Assembly (NCBI RefSeq): GCF_030936135.1
Contig: NC_082611.1
Location: 372,001 to 436,000, forward strand
From: Gavia stellata
Taxonomy: Eukaryota; Chordata; Aves; Gaviiformes; Gaviidae
Length of the DNA: 64,000 nucleotides
Reading direction: 5' to 3'
Shown here: positions 11,433 to 22,632 of the stretch, piece after piece
How positions within the stretch are numbered: the first letter of the stretch is position 1
How the letters are laid out: every line of letters starts with the position of its first letter
The notes under the pieces: generated by a model
What the model was told of the DNA's origin: nothing
The model's input: the letters and a program-made list of their open reading frames with translations, nothing else
Databases searched by the model: none
Position numbers and translations under genes: made by a program

Positions 11433-13614
11433 CTAGGCTACCTTCATGTAGCAGTTGTCCTCCTGTGCATGGGCTGGTACAAGTTTCATTTTTTTGTCAT
11501 TCTTCCTGTTGTTTTCCATCAAAAGTTCTACTGGTCTTTTTTTAACTGCAGGTGCCAGTCTGGAACCCTCACTGTGAATGGTGTGAGAATCAGGACAGGA
11601 GTTATCCACAAAAAGAGGAGGTGACAACTTGTCCGAGACCAAGAGCTCCAGGGGCTCTGCAGTTTTTCCTTCTAAGTTTAGCCCACTGCTGTCCAGTGAT
11701 TCTTCTGGTAAGCTAGCTGCTGAGCCACACCTCCTGCCCACCACATGCTTTATCACCTCTTTATTTTCCCCTGCACTTCCAAGTTTCCTCAAGTGGTTGT
11801 GTGTATGGCAGTGAAAGTCAGTATTTAGTCTGTTAATGCTGCTCTCTTGCATTCCTTTATCCGTGTAGTTAAAGTTAGTACGTTTTGTCCCCTTTATAGC
11901 TCTTTCACGGCTGTTAAAATCTTGACAGTTCAGCTCTAACAAATGCGACAGCCGTTCATCTCTGCTGGTATTTTCATCTTTGCTCTCACTAGACAGCTCA
12001 TTAGAGTTGATGATCCAAAGGCTGCCATCACTAGTCTGCGCAACATTCTCACTAGAGGCTAAACCTGGGACAATGCTGCAGTCAAAACCCTGTACAGTCA
12101 AACATCTGTGGTCATCTGTCCTCTGGTCAGGTTCACAGCTCATGGTATCTGGAGGTGTTTCTCTCAGGCTGTTGTACAGAAGATGAATGACGGGTTCATC
12201 TAGTGACCTAGAGATAACCACACTGTCATTGTCACAGTATGTACCAATACATTTAACTGCATTATCAAAAGGTTGATAACCAGATGTTTGAGGTCCAATG
12301 GGGCAAGAAATTGTATTGCCTTTCTTTTCAACATTTTGATATGTTACGTGCTTATGTATTTCTTCCTCTGGCAGGAAAGCTGAAGCACTGTCATTTGCAT
12401 GTGTGGAGAAAGATGGAAAATCAGTGTGTTCTGAACAGGTGTTTTGAAAATCAAGCTCAGTGCAAGGAGATCTGTAGTTGGTATAACACGTCTGATTGCT
12501 AGGGGGTCGATAAATTTGATCTGTGCAGCTAAGTTCTGGTGTCTCTGAAAACTGTGCCAAAGGTGGTGAGGAGCACACATTTTCAAAACATGGAGTCAGG
12601 CTACTGTTAGCCACAGACTGAGACATGAGGGTATCAAAGCTCTTGTATGCAGAGCTACTTGGTTCCTTGAACGCAGACACAGGAATATCAAAGCTCTTGT
12701 ATGCAGAACCACAGGGCTCCATGGATGGAGAGATAAGGGTGTCAAAGCTCTTGTAGGCAGAACCACAGGGCTCCATGGATGGAGAGATAAGGGTGTCAAA
12801 GCTCTTATATGCAGAGCTACACAGCCCCATGGATGGAGACACAAGGGTATCAAAACTCTCGTGTGCAGGGTTGTTTATTCTATCTTTTTTGGTCCCAAAG
12901 GATGGTTTATTTGGAGATTCCTGGATCAGAACACATGAGTCATGCTGACTTTCAAAACTGCATGGAAAAAGGCTTTGATGAACCATATGTTGAAGATCTC
13001 TTGCATCCAGAGAAGTAGAATTTATGCTGGAGCTCTGATAGCCAGATTCAAAGGATCCTTCTGATTGTTCTGACTTCTTGCTGGCTGTACTACAATTGTA
13101 GTCATCTTGAGAGGCTTTGGTGAAAAGGGAGACTGTGTAAGAAACACCACATGGCTGCTGACTCTGGGCTGCACTTTCTTCTGGATTTTGCTGTGATGGA
13201 TTTTCTGACTCAAGTTTCTCAAAGGTTTTATTCTCACCTGTGATGATGTCTGGGTCTTTATTGTCTTGCATGTTGTTTTCATCTGCCAGGAGCTCAATAA
13301 ACATGCTAGCTAGTGCATCATTGTGTTCAGTGTGCTCTCTGAAAGCAATGACACTGCTCTCACAAGGCTCAGATATGGGGATCTGGTCACTAGCCTCTTC
13401 CTGGCTCTCAGCCTCAATGTCGGTTAAACATTCACAGATTTCTATAGACTCTTCAACTAGAATTGTCTCAGGGGTTAAAACTGCACTGCTGCCTTTTGGA
13501 AACCACTCTGCAGACGTGCTGTGGCAACTGCAAGATTTCTCAACATTTCTGATATTATCTTTTCCCTTGAAGTTTTGGCTTGATAAACTTTGAGCCAGAC
13601 AGTTCTTGCAACTT
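11433..13614 (-). CDS. IL4R: IL4R last exon, cytoplasmic signalling tail
   Basis: Acceptor CCAAAAACAG precedes 13,614 and the stop is at 11,435-11,433. About 727 residues, low in hydrophobics and rich in Ser, Thr, Glu and Asp, as in other cytokine-receptor tails. It starts C-K-N-C-L (mammalian W-K-N-C-L). Tyrosine motifs in order: G-Y-Q-S-S, four A-Y-K-S-F, G-Y-Q-P-F and L-L-Y-N-S-L. The upstream in-frame Met at 13,631 lies in the intron and is not the start. Confidence 0.94.
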
Positions 13615-16600
13615 CTGTTTTTGGAAGTCAAAAGGAAAGGACAGTTAATGTTTATGTAATAGGAAACTACTTTATGCTGTAAAGCAGAGGGTTTTTTTTC
13701 CTTTATCTTACTTACATTTGGTTTTCCATGTGACTCTGCTTTAAGTCATGGAAAGGGAACTTAATTTCATCAATGTAGCACAAAACTGAAAACTAATAAA
13801 GATACAAATGAGATTTAGAACACATGTGAATTGTATTTAGTATCCCCTGCACTAGCCAGACAATAGCACTTATTACATATTCTACTTCTGGTGATCAGGA
13901 AAAGATATTTTTTGCAAAGCCTTTAAATTACCTTGACATTTTTTACGACCAAATGGCTCTTTGCTGGATTTGGGATTTGATCCCACCATTCTTTCTTCAC
14001 TCTGCAAGGGAAGAATTAAAATTGTTTGCTTTGACTGCATTTTGGCTTCATCAGTGTACACCTCCCTCTTTTGTTCTTCTCTCCCTCTTAGCCATCTGCA
14101 TTGCAGCAACAGGAAACGCTTGTTCTGTGCATCTCCAAGTGCTGCTTTTCATTAAACTAGTGCAAAGATGTTTGTATGTTTGGTGCGTGACTGCTCTGCA
14201 CAACCACAGTCATATGTTCTTCTAATCATGTTTGAAATGATGTGAGAAACAGATAGGATCCCACTTTCACATTACCACTAAAAAATGTAAAAAGAAATAC
14301 AGATATTTAACCATCGTTACTGGAACTCCATCAAAGACTGGGGTCCAAAACTGACAAACCCCATAACTGCAGCCTGTTTTGGATGCTGTAACAAGCCCAT
14401 TCTAGTAAGATTAATAGAGAATATTCAGTTATCTGTTCAGAAAATGACAGAGTCAACTCATTCATGTTTATAAAACATTTGCTCATAGAGAGCAAGATAA
14501 AGGTGGTGAGGAAAAACAAAGCATTACATTCCTGTACGACTGGACATTCAGCTAATCAATAGGAATACTGGTATCTGTGCAAACTGCTACCCTATAAAAC
14601 CTGTGAACAGCATGATACATACTTGGTAAAACCGAAGTAACAAATTACAGATACTGCCATGATCAGTATGCAGGATATGGGAACGGCCATCTGCAGAATG
14701 TCTTCAGCTGTTACTTGGTAATCTGTTAAATAAACATACATATTTAGATGTGTATGTGCGTAGAAATACAAGTACTGGCAATACCAAATTCATTGCTCTT
14801 CTTTTGCACCTTAAAAAAAAAACAAAGCTCCTTGAGAGGATGTAAAATAAAGCCTCCAGCAGATAAATAACAGAACATACACAGCTACCAGTGGTGATGG
14901 TGTGTGGCATGTCTGAAAGGTCAATGCAGGTACTGCAGTCAGTCACTGTGAGTGTTAGGAGCTGGGAGAGCCAACGTGTACTGTGTACTGAGGCCGTTTG
15001 TCAGCTCTCAGGGACAAGCCTGTCACACAGTCCCTAAAATGGCATTATCATCTCCATTGTAGTGCAGCTATGCCTCTTGCCTTTCTGTTGCTCTTCACAG
15101 ATTTTTATAAGTCCTCAGCCCTCTGACGGTTGAAGTATTACTTAATTTGCAGCCTAAATAGCTCTTGTACATTTATACCCGCTTGCTCTTACGTCAATGT
15201 TGTTCTTTAGTTTAAATATCTCTTCTCCTTCCCTGGTGTCTCCTTCATGAAATATTTATAGAGAATAAACACATCCCCTTTCAGCCTTTTTTTCACAAGG
15301 CTAAACAATACAACTTCCCTTGGTCTTCTCTTCCTTAGTTTCCCCAGGAGCTGCCTTTTTACGTCTCTTCTCTTTGGAAGCCTTTACAGATGTCTCCACA
15401 ATAGATTCAAAAGGATGAAGATGATGATTCCATAACTCTCCTCTGAGAGGAGAGAGGCAGGGCATATATGATATGGTTTATAAAACGATACCATCCTTTT
15501 ATCAAGCTGCTATTTGTTACAATACTTACCACAGTGAAATTCAACTTCTTCACTCCATTCACTCCAGTAGGCCGGATAGTCTGTATAGTTACACCTTACA
15601 CTTGCAACATAATCATAGCCTCTCCTCAAGGAGCTTGCAGTAATTTCAAAGCTTTTTGCCTTGTAGTTAATTGCTTTTACAGAAACCTGAAAAGAAAGTG
15701 AGAAAGTTCACTCTTGATTTCTTTATGAGGTGAAGGGTTAGTGACAGCAATTAAGTAACACCAGTGTTACATGTTTCAGTGACCTTTCAGAAATGAGCAA
15801 ATGAATGACTCTATACCTAATCTGCTGTGTGTGATAACTGTGTTTTGTTGTCATTAGCAGGCAGTATTTGTGACATGCCACCATGCATGTTCTTCCCCTA
15901 CCAGAAGAAGCCCAGCCCTTAAGTGCTGCATTGTTCAGGAGGGTGTCTGAAATGCCTCAGGTGCGCCACAGAGTCCTGAACAGCCTCCAGCTTCCTGATG
16001 TCTGAGGAGCAAATGAAGTCCAGGGAACAGAAGCACTGTGTTTTCAATCTCCGCCCTGCCTACTGTGAGCAGCAGATCATTTTGGGGTGGCAGTCAGAAG
16101 AGTTTCAATCCTTTAAAGCCCAGCTGAACCACCTTGTGGCAATGTGACCTGTGGCAGGTGTGTGATCAGGAACATTGTGGGACTTGTCCTGGCTGGCCCT
16201 TACACCATTATTCATTAAATGTTTTCAAGACTTTTCAGAGGATTTTTTAAACCTGAAAGCTCCAGAGAGACAGAAAATGAAGAGACTGGCTGTCTCTTAC
16301 CTCTGTTGGGTGCTGCTTCCTCCAGTATTTCACTTCATAGATGACCGGCTGTCCATAGAGCATGGATGGAGGAGAGTAGCTCTCCTCCCAGCTCAGATTG
16401 AAATTACCATTTTCAACTTTCTCAATGGTAAGATTTTTGGGGGCCCTTGGCTTAACTGTATGTTAAAAAATACAATTAAGGAGAACATGGCAATGGGAAA
16501 GCATTGATGGAGAGAAGCAGAGAGACAAACATTCACCAGAGACCAGAATCTCATCGCAGTCAATGCATGGAGCCCTTTTCACTATGCTGTAGCACAAGGA

Positions 16601-19600
16601 TATAGAGGCCAAACCAGAGCAACTGCGAGGTATTCATTAACAAGCACTGAATCTTCAAGCTGGCTGAACAAACTGCAAGTTCAACCTTTTGGTGCACTGG
16701 ATGCAGCTTTCAGCCTGGAAAAATGGGAACAACCTCCGCCCTCACAACAGCATGCTGTGCCGCGGGGTAGGCACAGAGCTTCTGACAACTTCACAGCCAG
16801 GCTGTCCCGGCTACCCGTCTCTTAGAAACTGATGCAGGCTCCTGCTTATTCTGCTGATAAGCAGCAGTGACAGTCAAGTATTCTGAAAAGAACCAGCTCA
16901 TCAATGCAGATGAATGCCTGCCTAAGGTATGTGAATGATTTCTCTGAGTGCTTGAGGTGACAAGTATTATGAACAAGCACACTGTTCTAAACAAATGAGG
17001 CGCCTAAAGAGAGACATGAACTGTATCTATCCTCTATCCTGTGAAAGAGCAGAGTCATTAACTTTTTATCACTGGTCGTTATAATCCAATAGCAATTGCT
17101 GTAAAAATCTCTGTCAGGGGGATGATTCAACTAGCATGAAAAATCAAAGTAGAGACACGAATGGAAGAAATTTCAGTAGGCATAGCCTAGCGTCTTTCAG
17201 GAAACTGGAACTAGCACATTCCTCTTCATCCTTGAGTTCTACAGCCACAAGTAAAATGCACTAAAGACACGTCTAAGCCCCCAAGCTACTGCTGGCTGGC
17301 AGCTGGGAGGCTACAGCTAGAGGAAGAATCACTCTCTGCTTGCCCCGTTATTTATACTCTTTCCTTAAAGAGTCTACCCCAGAATCAGGTTTCTAAGCTA
17401 AATGGATTTTGCATTTAAGCCAGCTTGGCACTTTTCACCTCTGATAAGGAAAAACTGTTCCAGTGACACGAATGAGGAGATAGCTAGGATTGCAAAGCCT
17501 GGAACCAGATGTCCTAGTGACAAAGTAAACAGTTTCTTACCAACCAGGGCTGGTGTAACACTGTAATTCCACATAGCAGTCCCATTGAACTGTAGAGCTA
17601 GAATATAGGTGAGGCCCGATACAAAATAATCTGGACATATTGTGCAAGTGCACCTTAAACTGTCTTTTCCATTCTCAGGGACACACACGTGATTTCTGAA
17701 AAACAGGCAGAAAATTATGTGATGTTTAGAGTGTGGCACACTATTTCTTGAAAGGGTGAAATCAAGCTTCCCAATGGGTAGTGCTAATCAAATCCGAGAC
17801 AACCAAGCTGAGTTCCTAGAAACGTTTAGCCCAAACAAATCTAAACCAAAACTGAGCTCCCCCAAACTCCCAAACAACCCACCCTCCCCAAACACCCCTT
17901 GGATATCTGTATCACACAAATGAAAAGCTTGACAGAAAGGCTAAGGATTGATCCCAAGAGGACAAATTAACACCCTTTGTCACACTTCAACCTCTGAAGG
18001 AGCGGACTGACAGCTTGCTAGTATAGGAACAGGATTACTATAGTGTACGAAGTGAGGTTATTTGCATGTCTGTGTGGAAAAATCATATGGAGAGAAACAG
18101 GAGAGCCCAGATGCATCTTCCTTTGTAGGAGGTGACGACTGGCCCTGCTGCAGGACGGGGACAACAGTCTGTGCTTGAACATGGAGTTAAACTGTATGCA
18201 GAGATAATCACCTGGGCTCTAGGGGAGAGTACCTTTCACAGAGGGTACAGTCTGGAAAATCAGGTAAGATTTCTCCTGAAGGAGGTAAAATTTTGCATGA
18301 AATGAAGATTGAGTAAACTTATGAGAGCCCCACCACTCCTACAAGTAGAACTTGATCACTCCTCTGTACTAAGAGTGCAGAGAGGTCTGCAGAAGAGTAG
18401 CCCACTGAACAGAGTATGCTGTTAATTGCAGCAACCCACGTTCCTCCTGGCAAGAATAATAATCTGGATTACTGTTTGTCCCAGACACCCATGGCAGAGG
18501 GGGGGAATCAAAGCTGGTAATGGCTATAGGATATACGAAGTTCCAACAATGATAATGTAACATCTTAACACTTACGGCAGAAAAAAAAATTCCTTCCTGT
18601 AGTAGAGCAGGAATTCTTTGGAACAATTTGTTTGTGCAGGCACCTTCCAGTGACAAATCAGCTCTTTGTCATAGTCAGTGAAGCATGCAAATTCCTGTGC
18701 ATGTCCTGCAGCCATAACTAGGGAGAAGCAGCACGCAATGAGAAGAGAATCAAAATAATAAATTGGACTAAGCAGAAACATTAACTTTTCCATCTAAACA
18801 GAGCTACCAACCCTCTATATATTAAGTGAAAGCATTGTTATTTTTCATGTTCTGGGTAAATGGAAAGAGATGCATGTCACCAAAGGTCTCCACCTTTCTG
18901 GAGACAATGTCTACGGTCGTGGAGAGGAAGAAGGACTGCAGTAGTAATATTGAAATAGAAAGGCACAACTCATCCAACGCAGTCTTCCAAGCATAGAAAA
19001 TCTGATTGTGATAGCTCTATCTAAAATACATCAACATTTAATTATAAAACAGCATCATCCTATGTGTTAAATACAAAAGGTTCAAAAGCCAAAATGCAGA
19101 TAATTAACAGAGTCAGACCAAGACCACTGCCTACACGAATGTACTCATGCTTTATCTACAATGGTTCTAAGCTTCCCAAATGCATGCCCTCTGCCTCCCC
19201 AGAGCAGTTTGCCATCACCTAGATGATCTTCCTGTCACAGGCTTCTAGTATACACCTTTTCTTAATTTCACTCTGCATTTCCTGTTCTGTCTTCTCTACT
19301 TTTCATTGTTACGATAGTGTTTGGAGACCTGGAGAGATTTAGAGTCACATTGTTCCAGGCATTGAGAGGGTACAGAAAAGCCCAAAGTCTCTGCACTCCC
19401 CATGTCGCGTCTACAATCTCCTTCACTGGCAGTATTTAAGGAAAAAATAGAAAACATTGGTCAAAATATCCTTGTTAGAACTGGAAAGGGAAATGGAATA
19501 CACAATCCTCAGTATCCCTTCCAGCCTCATTTTCCGTTATTTCAATGCACTCCACATGAGTGAAACAAGGAACAGGAGAGGAGGAGCTATGTGAGAGTAA

Positions 19601-22588
19601 GGCCATGCTGTTATTAGGACTAACAGTGTGCCAAATGTGGTACTGGAATGTGATCATTTCTGAATGAAACAGTCAGAAATAGCTAATACTTTTATCATCC
19701 CAGACAGTTCTTTGCCTTTGTTGATGTTTGACTTCTCTGTTACTGGTAAATATTAACAAGATCTCCCTTTTCTTGCACAAGTTGTACAGATCTAAATCCT
19801 TCCCTCCTGCTCTACATCTCAACTCCCTATAAAAACTTAGGATAGCTTTGGCTGGTTTTTAGAATCCTATTAATTGATATTTTTCTGATCGTTTCCTAAG
19901 GGATTCTGCTAGAAGGTTTCCTGTAGCAATTATCCAAAGGCCATATAAAGACATTATTTCATTTCTCCATAGTATGTAAATAATTTTGTTTACATGACCC
20001 AGCACATTACTCACTCTCCATTCTTGTAATTTACATTGCAAATTCAAGATTAAGTTGCCAACAATTCACATCCCGTAAGGTCCCTGTCCTTCAGCCACTG
20101 CTGCTTCACAGACTTATTCTTTCCAATGGGTACCTAAGTTTCAGATTATTCCTCCCAAGCAAAACCTTTTGTTGTCAAAACCACCTAATTTCATTTTATC
20201 CTTCCTACATTTCTACTTTTCTGTAGTCCACTCATGTTATTTGTTCTGATGTAACTTCTGCATACTGTGATACAGTCCAGTATCTGCAAATGTAATAAAC
20301 ATGATGGTCAGATGCCTTTTAGAGGACATGATACGTTACATACAATGGGATCTACCACCAGACCCTCTGGTACTTCAGAAAAAAACATGACTCAAAGAAA
20401 CACTTAATTGTTTAGTACTGACAGTGTATGGTCTTTCACCCTTGTTAAAATCCACACATTGCTTTCACTTGCCTTTCTAAAAGGCCTCTCATAAAACTTG
20501 ACTACCAAGCAGTCCTGGATCACTTGAGTAAGCTTAATAACCTCAGTGAGGCTCACTGACACAAATGAGGACATATGGCAATGTCAAGGAATCATTTAAA
20601 AATTCTACAAAAACCATAATCTACATTGTCTGGTATATTGACTGGTTATAAACCTAGAAGTGACTGCAGCTCATGGTTTCATTAGTGTTCAAATATTTAG
20701 AAAAAAATTTGGTTTGTTTTAGTTACTAAGGCTAGATATTTAACTTGTAGATAAGAACTATCACTCTCATATCCTTTCTGGATGGCAGCACCACATTTAG
20801 TTCCCTTTTGTTCTGCATGGTCCCTAACTCTTCCAAAAACCCCAAGAATCATCAGAAAAACAGCAAGTTGAAGATTAAACTTCCGCAATACTGTTAACAG
20901 TCACACTGCTCATTTATTTTAAAAGAACCATTACCTATTTATGCTGTTGCTGTTGTTTATATTTGGTTGCCATTTGTGTTTTTAGTTTCTTTTTTTTTCC
21001 ACTTTGAGATGTACTTTTAGAAGAAGTACTAACATTTTAAGCCCTTTACAGATGAATGTCATTATTTTTCAATGTGTTAATGATCTTACACTTTCAAGAA
21101 TATGCCAATTAAATGAAGCTCTTCCTGCTGTGTTAAGCTATGATGATTAGCAGCTTTACTTTATCTTGCCTTTCAGTCTCCTCATGTCTTTCCAGGATTC
21201 TAAATTATCTTCTGTATTCTTTTCCTGGGACCTTCTTCCTTTTCCATCTCTGGTACACTGTATTTTCTTTAAACCTCAGATATTTGAGAATTTCCTTTTG
21301 AAACCACATAGAGTACAGAGTTTGTTTTCAGTTCGTGTAGTTAAAAAAGGGAACTGAAATACTGGATTTCTTTTTTAATCCTCAACTAGAATACCATGCT
21401 GAAGAAACTTAAAACGTGTAGTTAACTAGGGGGGAAAAAAAATAATCTATAAAATTAAACCTTGATAATTTACAGAAAACGTGGGATTATCTAGATTAGA
21501 TGACCCAGCCAATGCGCTCTTGCAAACCTTGATCTTTCTCATTATTTCATATTATATTAGTTCACAGTACATAAGAAAGTAGCTAATAAACCTTCTTTTT
21601 TAGAGATGGTCTCTTTTTATTTTTCTTTTAACTATTTTGGTTTGCTTTTAAAAAAAAAAAAGAAAGAACACCAAAAATCTGTAGACTACTGTGGAACTAC
21701 TTAAAAACTACAGAAAGCAAAATGTAAGATTCATTTTCCGGAGAATAAAAATGCATTGTCAGAAAACATGATTTTATATATCTAACTTGTCTTTATAATC
21801 AAATATCATAAAAGATACAAGGAAAAAACAATTTCCATATTCAGCCCATGCCACTTGAACTTCAGAAAATAACCAGCAGCATTAAGCCCTAATGCAGCTA
21901 CACGTCCTGCCAGACCATCACATGTCAGTCATCTGCCCCTGTACAGGCACAAGTCAAAGCACGTAATGTCTCACAGCAAGCGCCTACAAAGTTTGTTCAA
22001 ATCCAGTCAACTAAATTACCCAACTTAGCAACTCTGCACACTTTGGAGAACACAAACTGACAGATGCCCTTTAACAGTAGAGCTACAGGCTCCATTTCAT
22101 GAGCACAGCTCCCTCAAGGTTCTGCATGATGAACAGTGGCAGTTACGAAAATAAGCAAATGAGAGACTAGTGCTTTCTACTCCTACGGGATTTCCACAAA
22201 GATGTCCCTGGGTTATTGCTGAGCACCTTGTTTGCAGCAAGGTCTCCAATGGAGATTAGATAATGGGGAAGCAGGGAGATGACTTTCCAAACCTCAGTTC
22301 CTCCTTCCTGAAAATTCCTATTTCTTCTTGCCCTTATGGAAAAGGTCAACAAAAAGAAAAAAAATCTAAGCATTTATTTTAGTATACAGGTATTTCTGAC
22401 ATTTGAAGCTACACATTTTGTGTTAGTTAATTAATGGTAATAGTGTTGCCTACTAGTCATGGGAAAATGCTGTCGATAAAAACTTCAGTATAACAATTTA
22501 AAACATTGACAAACGTACCTTCATTTGTTGTATACGAAAAGAAAAGGATCCACAGGGTATGTGGTGCAGCACTTGGGAGTCTTGCCAT
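11433..22588 (-). CDS. IL4R: Interleukin-4 receptor subunit alpha, nine coding exons
   Basis: Type I cytokine receptor that binds IL-4 (and IL-13 with a partner chain) at the plasma membrane and signals through JAK kinases and STAT6. The joined exons (22519-22588, 18576-18717, 17541-17695, 16301-16455, 15530-15686, 14623-14722, 13932-14001, 13716-13735, 11433-13614) keep phase and give about 1,016 residues; human IL4R has 825. Visible in order: hydrophobic signal peptide (about 1-24), Cys-rich first cytokine-receptor domain, second fibronectin-like domain starting K-P-R-A-P, W-S-E-W-S at 215-219, a membrane segment (about 237-257), box 1 with W-W-D-Q-I-P-N-P (about 265-272), an acidic segment near 391-404, a five-unit tyrosine repeat (540-629), a G-Y-Q-P-F motif (Tyr about 736), an ITIM-like L-L-Y-N-S-L (Tyr about 770), and a C terminus ending Y-M-K-V-A, close to mammalian Y-M-R-V-S. 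IL21R is the main alternative, but the N-P-A and G-Y-x-x-F modules and C terminus favour IL4R. The extra length lies mainly in the cytoplasmic tail. Confidence 0.93.
12597..12866 (-). repeat. Five-unit 54-bp tandem repeat inside the IL4R tail
   Basis: Five in-frame 18-residue units lie head to tail (protein about 540-629). Their cores are A-H-E-S-F, then A-Y-K-S-F four times, most followed by D-T-L-[IVM]-S. Units 2 and 3 encode the same 18 residues and share a 43-nt identical run (12,710-12,752 against 12,764-12,806), so this step is recent or homogenised. Units 4 and 5 have diverged. The repeated core resembles the Y-[KR]-x-F tyrosine modules of mammalian IL4R that recruit STAT6 after phosphorylation. 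Confidence 0.95.
13716..13735 (-). CDS. IL4R: IL4R microexon, 20 or 23 nt, with NAGNAG acceptor
   Basis: The box 1 exon ends in phase 0 and the last exon needs two carried-over bases, so an exon of 3n+2 nt must lie in the 317-nt gap. The only good candidate has a strong donor, CAAAT|GTAAGTAAG, and a tandem acceptor AAGCAG. Using CAG gives 20 nt; using AAG gives 23 nt (high end 13,738) and one extra Gln. Both keep the frame, reading (Q)-S-H-M-E-N-Q-I. An acceptor still further upstream (high end 13,759, 44 nt) would also keep the frame but lacks a convincing pyrimidine tract. Confidence 0.6.
13932..14001 (-). CDS. IL4R: IL4R box 1 exon
   Basis: A 70-nt exon (acceptor CTTGCAG, donor GTCAAG|GTAATT) encoding K-K-E-W-W-D-Q-I-P-N-P-A-K-S, nearly identical to the mammalian box 1 that binds JAK1. 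It ends in phase 0, whereas the big last exon needs phase 2, which implies one further small exon between them. Confidence 0.93.
14623..14722 (-). CDS. IL4R: IL4R transmembrane exon
   Basis: A 100-nt exon between acceptor TTTAACAG and donor ACCAA|GTATGT. It encodes an acidic stalk (T-A-E-D-I), then about 21 hydrophobic residues (V-P-I-S-C-I-L-I-M-A-V-S-V-I-C-Y-F region) and a basic stop-transfer start that continues in the next exon as K-V-K-K-E-W-W. Confidence 0.9.
15530..15686 (-). CDS. IL4R: IL4R exon with the WSXWS motif
   Basis: Acceptor TTTTCAG precedes 15,686 and donor CTGTG|GTAAGT follows 15,530. It completes the second fibronectin-like domain and contains the exact W-S-E-W-S cytokine-receptor signature (residues about 215-219), just after an N-Y-T sequon and ahead of the stalk. 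Confidence 0.94.
16301..16455 (-). CDS. IL4R: IL4R exon, start of the second fibronectin-like domain
   Basis: Acceptor TTAACATACAG precedes 16,455 and donor CAGAG|GTAAGAG follows 16,301. The translation starts V-K-P-R-A-P-K-N-L-T, the linker into the membrane-proximal domain in mammalian IL4R (V-K-P-R-A-P-G-N-L-T), and continues with L-S-W-E and Y-E-V-K-Y-W. It ends in phase 0. Confidence 0.93.
17541..17695 (-). CDS. IL4R: IL4R exon, second half of the first extracellular domain
   Basis: Acceptor GTTTTTCAG precedes 17,695 and donor GGTTG|GTAAGA follows 17,541. It begins N-H-V-C-V-P-E-N, matching the mammalian H-T-C-I-P-E-N segment, and carries a C-T-C-T-I-C cluster and N-G-T and N-Y-S sequons. 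The split codon CC|A joins it to the previous exon as Pro. Confidence 0.93.
18576..18717 (-). CDS. IL4R: IL4R exon, first half of the first extracellular domain
   Basis: Acceptor CTTCTCCCTAG precedes 18,717; donor CTGCC|GTAAGTG follows 18,576. It encodes the first conserved Cys pairs: F-A-C-F-T-D-Y, C-H-W-K and a T-N-C-S sequon, in the same order as mammalian IL4R (C-V-S-D-Y, C-E-W-K, T-N-C-S). In-frame readthrough upstream of the acceptor gives a false start codon at 18,793, which should not be used. Confidence 0.92.
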
Positions 22589-22632
22589 CGTTGACACTGG
22601 CCAGGTTCAGCAGGACAAGCTGTGCTGAAATT
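22519..22632 (-). CDS. IL4R: IL4R exon with start codon and signal peptide
   Basis: The start codon lies at 22,588-22,586, after 44 nt of 5' untranslated sequence in the same exon. The 70 coding nt give M-A-R-L-P-S followed by a hydrophobic L-W-I-L-F-F-S-Y core, a signal-peptide pattern. The acceptor is TGTTGGCAG before 22,632 and the donor GAAG|GTACGT follows 22,519. It ends in phase 1, and the G joins TT of the next exon to make Val. No long open frame covers this exon; I found it from signal-peptide composition, splice sites and phase. Confidence 0.82.

Noticed and set aside
13615-13631. ATG at 13,631 as an IL4R-tail start codon
   Set aside because: It lies upstream of the CAG acceptor at 13,615-13,617, in the intron. 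The real start is at 22,588 after a signal-peptide exon.
18718-18793. A signal-peptide-like N terminus starting at 18,793
   Set aside because: An acceptor CTCCCTAG at 18,718 and phase-matching to the 22.5-kb exon show that this is intron readthrough, although its hydrophobic run makes it tempting.
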